From Cephalotrichum gorgonifer (lineage: Eukaryota; Ascomycota; Sordariomycetes; Microascales; Microascaceae): a stretch of DNA of 64,000 bases. The position numbers and the translations under genes are program-made. Shown here one piece after another: positions 11,709-22,462 of this stretch; positions within the stretch are counted from its first letter, which is position 1, and every line of letters begins with the position of its first letter. The stretch spans positions 992,001 to 1,056,000 of the forward strand of contig ONZQ02000013.1 in the NCBI GenBank assembly GCA_900312665.1. The letters are read 5' to 3'. The notes below the pieces were generated by a model. That model was not told where the DNA came from. It was given only the letters and a program-made list of their open reading frames with translations, and did no database searches.

Positions 11709-13409
11709 TTATCCATCCTCATCAGCCTCAGGCCTGTCGAACCGTACCCTGTCCCCCTTGAATCGATAGTATCCCACAGTCTTCTTAACTGCACCTCCCC
11801 AGCCCAGCTCCTCTCTCCTCCAAATCTTCCCTCCCGATCTCTTTAACCCCTCCATCCGTAGCGACTGCCGCCCTCTTCTAGAGGTGCCAGGGTTCCCAAT
11901 CGACGGGCCGCCAGGGTTATCCGACATCCGCCCCGAACCCATCCCTAACTCTGCTTGGTAAGAGGGGAACATGGCCTCCCCCGCGTCGTTGGCGGGAACT
12001 TCAAACCAGATGTTGAGACCACGGAGCTGATCGAGATAAATGATAAGAAGACAGATGCTAGAGCTGACAAAGGCGGCCACCCAAAAGACCCAGAACTGGT
12101 AGCCCTCGGAGCCGTATCTTCCCTCGATACCGAGAATCCCGCTCACCACGCTGACGGGAAGCATAATTCCTCCGAGGTAGGTTATCCTGTCAAGGGAGCG
12201 CCGGTTTATCTGTTCCCAGTCCAGCGGATCGCTTTGATTGAACGGACCCTCCAGTCTACCGCCTGGGCCGGATTGATCGGGGGAATCTTCAAGGTTCCTC
12301 TTCGATGAGATACTCTCCTTAGTTGACGCCATTTGGTTTGCAGGTAGGGTACAGGCCAGGTTGTCCATCACTCTCTGGATACGCCTGAGGAGACGATTCC
12401 ACTCCGACCCGTTCAATCCCAGATCGGCGGCCGTTTGCAAGTTTTTCTCCAGGGACTGTAGCATCTCCCACAACAAGCCCATTCGGTCAGAGCCGTGGCA
12501 TATAGACTCCGGCGGCGGCAGTGCTCTGAAGAGTTCGAGCCAGCGATCGTACACCAGCTTGGAAACCACGTCACCAACATCGTGTTGCATGCCCCCCCTA
12601 CCATGTTTTAAGGCCGCGTAGAGATCCGTCTCTAGATCTGGGGTTTCCTCCCCTCGAGGGAACTGCGTTACCCAATCTTCTGGTCCGGACCGCTTCGGAT
12701 CACTACTCCTGAGCCCCTCCGTGACTTCAGTCTGGTTTCCTGTCTCTGGGCAAGGCGAGCCATCATCTTTCCCGTGAGGTATATCTAGGAACACCACCGT
12801 GTTCCCGTCAAGCTTAGACCATAGTGAAACGCGGCGAAAGATGGCACTTAAACCTTCATGATCTACCGGCTTCACCACGGGTGGACCCATAAGATCGGGT
12901 GGCTTGGAACATATCTTTGACGGGGAGGTTTGGAGCCCCATTGCCTCTGGATAGCGTGTAGCTAACTCGGGGTACTCCCAGTGTGCCCAGGTGAAGTTAT
13001 CGCGCGTCTTGTCAGGGCGATAGTTCTTTCGTGAAGCATGGGCTTTGAAGAAGGTTAGATCAACCTCGGCGCAGTCCCTAATTACATCGAGGAAGTTTGC
13101 GGGAAGTCCATGTACAAGGCATAGAGGGTAGCGTCTAGCGACTTTCTTCTTCAACCCATGGCACAGATCTTCGGGTCCGGCAGGTAGCACAACCTCGTTG
13201 ACCGTGCCGGAGTCGAGGTCGAAACGTAAAACGCAGACTAAGATGGATGATCCCCGGGCAGGGCCATTAGCCAAGGGGGAAGGGCTGCGTTGATGTGAAG
13301 TTCCGGTAGGGTTCGGAGGACTCGAAGGAGTCGACGAAGGAGCCTCCCGCTTGCGGGACTGGCGAGACTCCCCCGCATGTTCTCTGTCAGTTTCGGCTGC
13401 TGTATCCAT
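11709..13409 (-). CDS. CorA-like membrane protein
   Basis: A single-exon protein of 566 residues starting at the ATG at 13409. A long soluble region is followed by two C-terminal membrane segments, about residues 404-425 (ITYLGGIMLPVSVVSGILGI) and 436-460 (FWVFWVAAFVSSSICLLIIY). This two-helix layout after a DRITYLGGIMLPVS motif is typical of fungal CorA-like proteins often annotated as Mg2+ transporters. The canonical GMN signature after the first helix is replaced by a GIEGRYG-like sequence, so Mg2+ transport should not be assumed. The N-terminal 55 residues are Ser/Pro-rich. A basic, Gly-rich tail of about 100 residues follows the second helix. Confidence 0.8.
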   Translation of the reverse strand: MDTAAETDREHAGESRQSRKREAPSSTPSSPPNPTGTSHQRSPSPLANGPARGSSILVCVLRFDLDSGTVNEVVLPAGPEDLCHGLKKKVARRYPLCLVHGLPANFLDVIRDCAEVDLTFFKAHASRKNYRPDKTRDNFTWAHWEYPELATRYPEAMGLQTSPSKICSKPPDLMGPPVVKPVDHEGLSAIFRRVSLWSKLDGNTVVFLDIPHGKDDGSPCPETGNQTEVTEGLRSSDPKRSGPEDWVTQFPRGEETPDLETDLYAALKHGRGGMQHDVGDVVSKLVYDRWLELFRALPPPESICHGSDRMGLLWEMLQSLEKNLQTAADLGLNGSEWNRLLRRIQRVMDNLACTLPANQMASTKESISSKRNLEDSPDQSGPGGRLEGPFNQSDPLDWEQINRRSLDRITYLGGIMLPVSVVSGILGIEGRYGSEGYQFWVFWVAAFVSSSICLLIIYLDQLRGLNIWFEVPANDAGEAMFPSYQAELGMGSGRMSDNPGGPSIGNPGTSRRGRQSLRMEGLKRSGGKIWRREELGWGGAVKKTVGYYRFKGDRVRFDRPEADEDG

Positions 13410-14244
13410 ATTGAGATCCTATCACGTCGTCTGTATTTGGGTGCGTAAGGTAAGGGGAATTCGGAAGTCGACCTTCGGCTTTGATACAGGGAGTACATGT
13501 AAAGACATACTACTGCCTTGCCTCCTGAAGAGGAGCCAGAGAGCCAGCTTGGTAGCTCCTTCCTTCTTTGATGAGAATGACCCGGAGCACTCCGTCCACT
13601 CGTCCCTTCCTCTAGGAAGTAACAAACATACATGTAAAGATAAAAAGAAACAAGGGAGGCCGATCCCCGGAAAATGGGGAACGAACCTGGGATACATCAA
13701 TACGCTATTCTCCATGTAACTTCCGTCCCTGGAGGAGAGAAAAAGACATATATAGAGCTACAGCTATTGACAAAAACCGCATATGTCCTCGTGTAAGTCG
13801 AAGACGGCAACGCCCTCCGTCGCATCACACCAAAAAGCCTCATCATAGGACCAGATTCACCAAGACGAAAAACAGAGTGAGAGAGACAAGGCTCAAGCAA
13901 TTATTCCTTCAATGGAAAGGGAATGAAATGCAAATCTCGCTAACCGCAACCCCTTACCAAAACCTCCAAACAAAAACGATACACAAACTAAGATACCATG
14001 ATGATGATGATGATGATGATGATGGAACAAAGAGCCAAGAATGCCGACGATAATCCCTCCCCCACACCCACTCCTCGAATCCAACCGACAAGGAGTAGCA
14101 AAAGGCAGCCGCTAAAGCAATCGAAAACCCCCCCTTTCGTTATCACATCTTCCTCATCCGCATGCTTGACCCAGAACCCCTTACACCTTCACCCCAACTC
14201 CCCAACCTCCACCCGAATCACTCCCCACACGGACACACCCGGTC
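13410..14244. other. Intergenic region between CorA-like and NRC-2-type genes
   Basis: Holds the CorA-like promoter and the 3' flank of the kinase gene (both minus), including the ATG-triplet microsatellite at 13998-14024. No gene is supported. Confidence 0.6.
13998..14024. repeat. (ATG)9 trinucleotide microsatellite
   Basis: Nine perfect ATG triplets in the 3' flank of the NRC-2-type kinase gene, probably in its 3' UTR. Confidence 0.95.
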
Positions 14245-16726
14245 CTACCTCTTCCGCCCCGAACCCATCTCGATATGGTCATGATCCCCGTCGTGATGTA
14301 GGGTGACACTATTGAACTCTTCAAATGGATCCGTCCCGTCCCCGGGCGTACCAGGGCTGCTGTCCATCCGGAAGCTCTTGGAGTTCATTGGCCTCGACCC
14401 GCTGATGTCCACGCTCTCACTCTCCTTCACGTTCCGGAAGTTGACCGTATCGACATCCGTGCCCGCGGTGGGTATTATGGGAGGTTGCATGTGGCGGATT
14501 AGTGCCCACTGCGTCGTGCGGAAGAAGGGGTGCGCCTTGATATCGGAGGCTCCTGCGCGGGCGCCCAGCCGCCTGTTCTCGTCTTTGATGAGGAGCTTGC
14601 GGATGAGGGATTTGCATAGGCTACGGCTTGTTAGTATCGCGGTAGGAAGAGAAAGCCACCAAAAGACAGATAGGGTCGACAAGGAAACATACTTGGATAT
14701 CGGGTCCTTGTTCGGACTGTCCGGGAAGGGAATGTCCTCTCGAAGGATGTTCGCGAACGTCGCATTGCGGTTCTTGCCCTTGAACGGTGTTGTACCGTAA
14801 AGCATCTCGTAAATGAGGATTCCTAGTGTCCACCAGTCCACCGCACTAGTGTGCCCACTGCCCTTGATGACCTCGGGCGCGATGTACTCCTCTGTCCCCA
14901 CGAACGAGTTGGTTCGGAAGTCCGCGATGCACGACCTCGTGTCAATTGTCGGCAGGGATGAGGTACTTGTGCCGTTCTTGCCTACAATCATTGTCGGCTT
15001 CCCACCGGGCGCCGATTGCTTCGATAGGTCAAAGTCCGAAAGCATGATGTGGCCAGACTGATGGAGCAGAATATCTACAGGAAGGGACGGGTTAGCATCA
15101 TGACAGGCATTATAGGAAATTAGCCAAGGTATTATGACCCGGACCGTGACTTACTCTCTGGTTTGAGGTCTCGGTAGATGAACCCCATTAGGTGCAGGTA
15201 CTCTAGTGCCGCCGTTACCTCGGCGGCGTAGAATCGTGCGTCGTCCTCGTTGATGCACTTCCCTGACCTAGTCTGGAGGGCCCGGAAGAACTCGCCACCA
15301 CTGCAGTACTCCATGCAGAGGTAGAGATAGTCTTCGGACTGGAAGGAGTGGTAGAGAGTCACGATGAAGGGGTGATTGCTCGTGGCTAGAATTTCTTGCT
15401 CGGCGAGGGCTCGCTTGATCTTGTTCCGTTTTATCATCTCCTTTTTGCTCAATACTGCGGGTAGAGTCAGTCGAAGCGTCCGATGTTGTACAAGAAGTAG
15501 CCTGTAGTAGACAGGCAAGCGCAGGGCTCCCTCGCTTTCCCAATGGATTCGCGAAGCACGACTATGAGGGATTTGACCGTAGGACAGGGAAGAGGGGAGG
15601 GGGGAAGAGGGGTGGGCATCATACCCTTCATCGCGTATAACCTGCTACTCTTCTTCTCCCGCACCAGATAAACCTTCCCAACATCACCCTTCCCGATCAG
15701 CTTGATCTTGTCGAAACTTGAGGGCGACACCTCCACGTTCCGGATTTTTATGGAATTGGAGCTATAGGTCCGTCGGAACGCGACTGGGGTCCTGCTGGTC
15801 TGGGGCAGGGCACCGAGCGAATCATTCTCGACTGCCTGTTGCATGTCGTCCGTGTACGTGTTGGGCTTGCTGCCATCCACGAGCCCGAGGAGAGCGGAGT
15901 CGCCGCCCAGCAGAAGCGGGTCTTTGCCAAGCTCCGCCGTTGCCGGTCTCTCCCCGTTGCCCGTACCCTTCGCGAAGAGGCCTTGGGCATTCGGCGCACT
16001 GGCAACCCTCCTAAGTTTCCGAGCGAGCTCCTCCTTCGTCGCGGCCGTCGGCTGGTCTGAAGCGCCGTCGGCCCCGTTCACCTTGATGTCGGGTGTGTCG
16101 GGCGGGCTGGGCGGCGCCGAGCCCTCGTTCCGATGGCGCAGGCCGGGAAGACCCTGGTGTGCAAAGTACGGGTTCGCGTGGGCGATTGGGCTTATGGGGT
16201 CGTCGAGGGGGTTGCCTTCGCTGGCGACGGTCTGAGATCGAAGTCGGCCGACGGTGCTGCTGAAGAGACGCGTGCCACGGAAAGTGCCCTTGCTGTAGTT
16301 GGCATTGCTTCCGTCGCTCCTATGGTCGCCGTGGAGATATTGTCCGTTGGATCCGGTTCCGCTACCTTGCCCGCCGTGGTTCTCCGCGGCGGCGTTGGGG
16401 TTTGCATGGGTGAAGCTGTTGATGCGGAAGAAATTCTTCAGCTTCTGATTGAACTGGCTGCTGTTGCCGCCGTGGGGGCTCTTGGTAGGTGGCATCTCGT
16501 AGGCGTCGCGGGTGTTGTTATGCGACTCGTCTCGGGTCCATGGCGGTCTGAGCGAATTGATGAGGCGGTTATGGCGGCCCTTGGGCGATGTGGTTGATAG
16601 GTGAATCGTGGAGTGGTGGCCGGTGCTGGAGAGGGGAGAAGTACTCGAGTCCCAGGACGCCGGAGATTGGGCCAGAAACTGGGGCGCAGTGGTGCTGGCG
16701 CTGGAGCTGACACTGGTGGCGGCCAT
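14245..16726 (-). CDS. nrc-2: AGC-family Ser/Thr protein kinase, NRC-2/Fpk1-Kin82 type
   Basis: Four exons: 16726-15625, 15454-15155, 15074-14693 and 14620-14245, all joined in phase, giving 719 residues. The first 335 or so residues are Ser/Asn/Gly-rich and low complexity. The kinase domain then shows a glycine loop (LIGKGDVGKVYLV), the ATP-binding lysine (LYAMK), catalytic loop YRDLKPENILL, and DFD in place of DFG (MLSDFDLSK). A long insert follows before SFVGTEEYIAPEVI, then DWWTLGILIYEML. DFD plus the activation-loop insert is diagnostic of the AGC subgroup containing Neurospora NRC-2 and yeast Fpk1/Kin82. The yeast enzymes phosphorylate lipid flippases; Neurospora nrc-2 restrains conidiation. 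Function here is by family. The first intron splits the codon just after the ATP-binding lysine. Confidence 0.93.
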
Positions 16727-19700
16727 GGCCTGCGGCGGGGCTGGCTAAACTAGCGGTTTCCACCTGCAATAGGCTGCCGGCGATGGCGAGAATCAGTGCA
16801 GGGCGAGGGCGGCGTGGCCGGGGGGGCTGCGGCGCTTACTTGTATACAAGTAAAGTAGCAAGGGGGGGCGGCGGGCCTGGGAGGATGGGTGGGTGGATGG
16901 CGAACCGCTGTGCTTTCAAAGCAAAAGAATAAATAAATTTATTATGGTCTGGGTTAGGAAAAGGAAAGAGTCTCTCGGGCTCTAAGGTGCTCGTGTTTGC
17001 TGATTATGACCCACCCCAACCTTCTCTCGGTGGTAAGGGAGGTAATAGCTTTCTTTCACACAAGGGGTCAAATCTGGTGACAGGTGGGTGCGATGGAAGG
17101 GGGAGGCAAGCGGGATTAGTTTGAACGAAAGATACGGGATTTGGGGGGAAGCTCAATTGGAAGTCAACACGACATACCAACGAACACGAACCAGCAAGAA
17201 AATGAATATTTTGGAGGGGAATGGTAAGTCTGATAAGCCATTTTTCAATCTTGAGTACAAAACTAATTCAATCCGCATTACTAAGATGGTGAATCACGCC
17301 GACCTCCCTCCTTCCCTAAGATTCCAAGAATCCCTTCGGTCGTGACTACTGATGTCCAAGAATAGGCTACACGCGCAGAAGGCTCTCCCACCTCGACAAG
17401 TATGCATTGCCAGGGACAGGCATTCTTCGAGGTATCGGACCAAGGTACTGTGGCCGGATAAGTACTTGGACCCACTCTCGGAGGTACGAGCACGTCAACT
17501 TCCAGCTTCCACCCGCCATGTCCGGGGTACGACATTTACTTCTTCAAACTCCGTATTATTATATTACGAGTACGATCCTGAAAGAATCGCCCCAATCAAA
17601 GTGTTTCATTCCTTCTTTTTTTTCCTGGCTTTTTTTCTGCCCTCTCGCCTCCCCCTTTTCAAGTTGCCCCTCAGAGCGTTCGGTTTTTCGCCCACCCGAA
17701 GCGGCGTTCTGTTTAGCTTCAGAGTAAGTTTCCACGCCGTGGTGGCGTATACAAAGTATTGGGTTCCTCGAAAAAGGGGGCCCCCCCATTCGCGAAGCCA
17801 TCGGATGTGTACAAGTACTTGTAGCATCTTGGCCGTGGCACGCCCAGAATCAGGTCACCACATGAGAGTGAGTGGGGGGCCGGTGCTCCGGCTTCCAGCG
17901 AGACAGAAACGGTGGAACCGTCGCTCTCCGACCTGCGGGTGGCAGCGACTGGCGATCGACATCTACGTACTTGCAATATTACTCCGTGCTCCAAACATAT
18001 CTTAGACGGAAGTAAGTCAATGGTTCGATTTTCAACAGGATAACTGGTCCTGAGTAGGTGCGTTCAGGCAGTGCGACTGTGTTGCAAAACGAATTGGGTC
18101 CGTTAAGTACTCGTACTCATAGTCTCAACGACAATACTACCCGTCTTGGATGCCCCACCGAACGCTAGCTCCTTCCCACCTTCCCCATTGACGCCGCCGC
18201 AACCTCGTAACCGTCCTAGCTCCTCATAACGACACGGTACCCGGCACTGCGAGAGCGAAAAACGGCGGCTGAGCCGGCTGCTTTCCGTGGTGGTCGAGGA
18301 GAAGGAGGGAATGAGGAAATGAGGAGCGTATTACTAATTGATTTCCTCCTTGCACTCGCTTGTATGAGTACACTAAACAAGCAGACTGCCAAGGAAAACG
18401 AACGAACATCCATTACGCGAGGAGCAACCCGGATCAACGGGTGGGGCCACCGGCGCAGTTCCAGATCGGGACCGGGCGGGGGAGGGGATGTACGACATAC
18501 TCCGCATAGAAGGAAGGACTTGGAGTATCATCGTGCCCAAGTATTAACCGAGTATTCGGCGGTGGGAATATGGTATTATACGCAATACTGTGATGAATAC
18601 CCTTCAACACTGGCTACGACTATGCCATTTTAGCCGTTCTTGTGACGTGACGAGACCGCCGAGAAATGCACACCACCCGTAATTCCCTGACTTATGAAGC
18701 TATACTTGCCCAAGTAATACTTGTATGAGATGGATCCTCGAAGGCGGTACTGAAGATGCCTTGGGCGAATACCCAGTTGTACTTGCATTGCATCTGATCT
18801 CTCTGGCTCTAAAACCAGGACCCCGTTTTCCCGATTACCCCAACCTCCATCCGGTACGGAATCTCGGCTTCTTTCCACTTGTATTGTACAGTACGAACGG
18901 GTCGTGACCTTCGTAGCACCATTTCCAAGACATCCGTCCAGCAAGTCGCCCCCATCTTCTTAGTCAAGCTTCTTACGAGCGATTTCTCCACATTTGTAGT
19001 CCAGATCGCGCGTTTTGGGATTAATGGGCAAAACTGCGACTACCAGTAGATTTCAGGGGTCGCTTTCGCTTGGTCAGCTGGTTAGGAGTTCGGGGTATTG
19101 TTCCCACATAGTATGGCTGAAAGCGCTCTAGACTTTCGGTAGCGTGCTTCACATTCATTCCATGCTTGTAAAATCGAAGCCGCTGTCCCGGAAGTATGGC
19201 GCCCCCCTGGTAGATCTCACTCCTCATACCGTACTCTTCCAAAGCACCGTACGGGGGCAACTATGCACACGTGGGAGTGTCGCGTTCCCCGTAGAGAAGA
19301 GCCGAACTGCCACCCACGCATAGGCACCCCACCCTTTCCCACCATACATTGTAGATCTTCCTGGTTCCCGAGGTGCAATCGGGACGGCTGGTGCCGTAGG
19401 GTGGGATGTGGTCTGCGATGGCTTCGAGCTACTATTCGGTCCGCTCACCAGTTTTACTTCAAATCATACTAAATCACATGAGATCTCAATCACATAAGTA
19501 TCGACTTGAAATCGAATATGTTGGTTATCAAGTTGGAAGCAGAGTGGATGCCGCTATTATTTCCTAGACCCTGACCCTGCCAACTCCACAAGCATAAGTG
19601 CCTGGCCCTATACAACCACCTCGCCCACATCATACAAGAGAATACAAGGCACCCGGCCCATCAGCACAACAATTCGACCCACAGACTCGAAACCGCGGAC

Positions 19701-19727
19701 TACCCCCCCGGCTCAAAAGCGGGGACT
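16727..19727. other. Gene-poor 3-kb region
   Basis: Contains the NRC-2-type promoter and probably its long leader, and the 3' flank of the C2H2 gene. GTAC-based palindromes cluster here (about 16842, 17459, 17566, 17808, 18103 and 18715). Open frames are small. The best is 18319-18633 (+), listed separately with low confidence. Confidence 0.55.
18319..18633 (+). CDS. Candidate small secreted protein (weak)
   Basis: An ATG-initiated frame of 104 residues. It begins with a hydrophobic signal-like stretch (MRSVLLIDFLLALACMS) followed by a polar, basic, glycine-containing body. No domain is recognised, there is no obvious cysteine framework, and the codon composition is not clearly coding. It could equally be chance in an AT-balanced intergenic region. 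Confidence 0.2.
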   Translation: MRSVLLIDFLLALACMSTLNKQTAKENERTSITRGATRINGWGHRRSSRSGPGGGGDVRHTPHRRKDLEYHRAQVLTEYSAVGIWYYTQYCDEYPSTLATTMPF

Positions 19728-21005
19728 CTACCGATCCAGTACAACGCTCAAAGTCCGCATCCCCGCTACGTCATCGTCCCCGGGCGGCGCCTCGACTGGC
19801 ATCGCCTCCCACATCTCCTGCAGGAGAGCCTTCAGCTGGCGCCGCCTCTCCTTCCACGCCGCGAAGTCCTCCACCTGCTGGTCCCGTATCGAAGGTGTCA
19901 CCTGCCGTCCCTCCTCGTCGAAGAGATACCCTGGAAGCTCCTCGGCGTTATCCCCGGCCGGGGTCGTGCCCGGGACGCTGACCTTGGGGCCGTCGCCGAC
20001 GTGCCACGCGAACGGAATCAGATGCGCGAGCTCGACGTGGCTCTCCAGCGCTTCCTTCGAGTCAAACGCCGGCGGGATGTCATCCTCCGCACACATACCC
20101 CACCGGCACTCCCTCGGCTGCGCCCTTTTGCCGCAGTGCACGATCCGCACGTGCCGCCGTAACGTCTCGAGGTTGTGTAGCTCCGCTTTGCAACCCCTCC
20201 ACTCGCACAGGAACGGCACGAACCGCGGTCCCAGCCCCTCGTAGATGGCCCTAGGCGTCGGCGATGGCGGCCGTGGCGGCCTCCCCCGCCTCTTCGGTAT
20301 CGCCTGGGTGCCGGCCAGCGGCGCCGCGGCCCTCTGTCTCCGCACCTTTTCGTGAGCCTTGGCAGGGTCGATCTTTGCGTTGGCCGCCGCGACCTCGGGC
20401 CCGAAGTTCCGCACGTCGGCGTATGACATACCCGGCTTCCACCCCTTCGGCCTCCCCATGTTCCCCGACTTAACTCCCCCCGGCGTCGACGTCCTCGACC
20501 CCTGCGGGGGTGTGGATACTGTAGGGGAGAGCGCCACCGCTCGTGGGGGCGGGACGGGTGTCATGATCTTTGTAGTGGACGGGTGAGCCAGGGCCGGTTT
20601 TTTCGGGCGCTCCCTCGCGACAGATGCCCGAGCCGCGGAGGTTTTCATCTTGTATTGGGGGCTTAGGTCTGAGAGGACGAGCTCATCTGCCACTTGAAGC
20701 TCGTCCTCATCCTCGGGCTCGTCTACGGCCTGGTACTGACGTGGTTGGGCCGGGGACTGTAGCATGACCGCGATGTGGGATGAACCCTTCTCTCGCGATT
20801 TCGCCGGGGGCCTGGGTACATCTAGCTTCCGTGGTCTTGCGGCGGGACCCTCATCACGAGGGGCCTGCCTCGCCAGCACATCTGGTGATGAGACTAGAGA
20901 AGGTTTAGCTCCGCGGTAGGTAAAGCCGGGAAACTTGGGTAGAGGAACGGGCGTTTGAGTGGGCTGTGAGATGAGGTGGCGGTGGTGAGGCATATGTGAC
21001 GACAT
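19728..21005 (-). CDS. C2H2 zinc-finger protein with AT-hook
   Basis: A single-exon protein of 425 residues from the ATG at 21005. The N-terminal half is Pro/Ser-rich and disordered. A GRPKGWKPGMSYADVRNFGP motif lies near residue 188 and an AT-hook core (KRRGRPPRP) near 245. A first C2H2-type unit follows (CEWRGC, then RRHVRIVHC; C-x4-C-x12-H-x4-H). A second, looser unit (CRWGMC, then ESHVELAH) lies about 30 residues on. The C-terminus is acidic and helical. DNA binding, probably chromatin-associated or transcriptional, is inferred from these modules; no specific ortholog is named. Confidence 0.82.
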   Translation of the reverse strand: MSSHMPHHRHLISQPTQTPVPLPKFPGFTYRGAKPSLVSSPDVLARQAPRDEGPAARPRKLDVPRPPAKSREKGSSHIAVMLQSPAQPRQYQAVDEPEDEDELQVADELVLSDLSPQYKMKTSAARASVARERPKKPALAHPSTTKIMTPVPPPRAVALSPTVSTPPQGSRTSTPGGVKSGNMGRPKGWKPGMSYADVRNFGPEVAAANAKIDPAKAHEKVRRQRAAAPLAGTQAIPKRRGRPPRPPSPTPRAIYEGLGPRFVPFLCEWRGCKAELHNLETLRRHVRIVHCGKRAQPRECRWGMCAEDDIPPAFDSKEALESHVELAHLIPFAWHVGDGPKVSVPGTTPAGDNAEELPGYLFDEEGRQVTPSIRDQQVEDFAAWKERRRQLKALLQEMWEAMPVEAPPGDDDVAGMRTLSVVLDR

Positions 21006-22462
21006 TGCCTAGAATCGGCCTCTGGGCCTGCGCCGGCGCCGCCCTGAAACCTGCCGCGTGCAAGGCGGTGTTCGGCGAAGCGAGGAACTCTTGTGGCAAA
21101 GGAAAGAAAGTAGCAATGTGTTCGCCTCTTGTTGATAGGAGCGACGTATGACGCTCGATTCGTAAGGGATCACCGGGTCTTATTCCAGAAAAAAATCGAC
21201 GAGATGAATTCGTAGCTCTGAAGAGAGCACACCTTCCGATAAGAACTAATATTGACTGGTGTTCGCGGTGGGGTGTCAAATGCGCCGCGACCTTTGAGGC
21301 AGAGTGAGGTAAGTGGACTGGAGTGTCACAGTTACCAGCACTTGCAATATTTCGAGGCACGGTTTCAGGCGCGGTCCTCGACTGGCCACTAACACGCAGC
21401 TGAGTTCCCCCGCCAGGTCACGGGATTTCTAACAGCTAACACCCACCACCAACCACCAGGAGTCTCGTGGAGTGGGAAGAGTGTTGGAGTTCTACTCGGA
21501 CCTTAACCTCATTTTCATTATTAGACCTAAAGGGATTTTCACAGTCGAAATGTTCCTCTCTCAAGAATATAGCCTCATCTATTGCTTCCTAAAAAAATCT
21601 ACACTTTCCCTCTGGTCTTCCCCGCCCTACATGTACTTGTTAAATCAGCTCTCTTGTCAACTTACCCATCGAGCATACTGACTACCAGCTGGGCTGAATG
21701 TATTGCTAAATGACAGGATGTATTAAACGACTGATAAAATCTACCGAAGTTACATATTTGTTCGAGAATAACTAATACCGCGGCCGCGGTCAATCGTATA
21801 GACGACCCGCCTTCGCCCCTGTCAAACGAAAAGAGAACGTTGTATGCGAGATGCATCGATCGTGACCCGACTCTCTAACAAGTAATAAGAATGATGAAAT
21901 GTTGGTAAAGACAAACGTCGTGTCAAAAGATAATCGCCCACCCACGCACGCCTATTCCCGCCCTGCCCTAACACCCCTTTGTGGCACCAGTCCAGCCCGT
22001 CCACCTTGACCATTAGACCAAGGCCAGCCGGGGGTCTGGGTGAGATTGAGAGTCAAAGACACTTTTCAACGTACTACTGCAATCTCGTCCATATCGCAAA
22101 ATCCATAACCGTGATGTTGTCCAAAGTACTCTAGACGGCTAATCTAGACGCCGCCGAGTGTAGGATGATGACTGATCTGATGGATTACTTTTGCCAAAGA
22201 TGATAACTCGCAAAACAAAAACATCAACCTCTTTTTCTTCCCCGCTCACCGTGCTTCGTTGCTGTTTGCAAATAACAAACTAAGGGGACAAGTAGTAAAG
22301 TAGCGCAGTGGTGTGGGACCGCGTCTTCTTCCCTTCCCGCCATCTTTCTGGAAGAAAATTCGTATAAGCGCCTTGGAGACTCCCGGGGGGGGATCATAGG
22401 TGACCGTCCATAGAAAGGCCGTCACCGAGAGAGGAGGGCGATGGGCCCTAGCGTGACCTACC
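21006..22462. other. Intergenic region
   Basis: Upstream of the C2H2 gene and downstream of the PUF gene, both minus. It is AT-richer than its neighbours, with no supported gene. Confidence 0.55.

Noticed and set aside
11300..11761. 153-codon plus-strand frame
   Set aside because: Overlaps the 3' end of the CorA-like gene on the other strand and shows no domain or coding bias.
17352..18005. 217-codon plus-strand frame
   Set aside because: Its hydrophobic part comes from a T-rich tract; no recognisable protein features.
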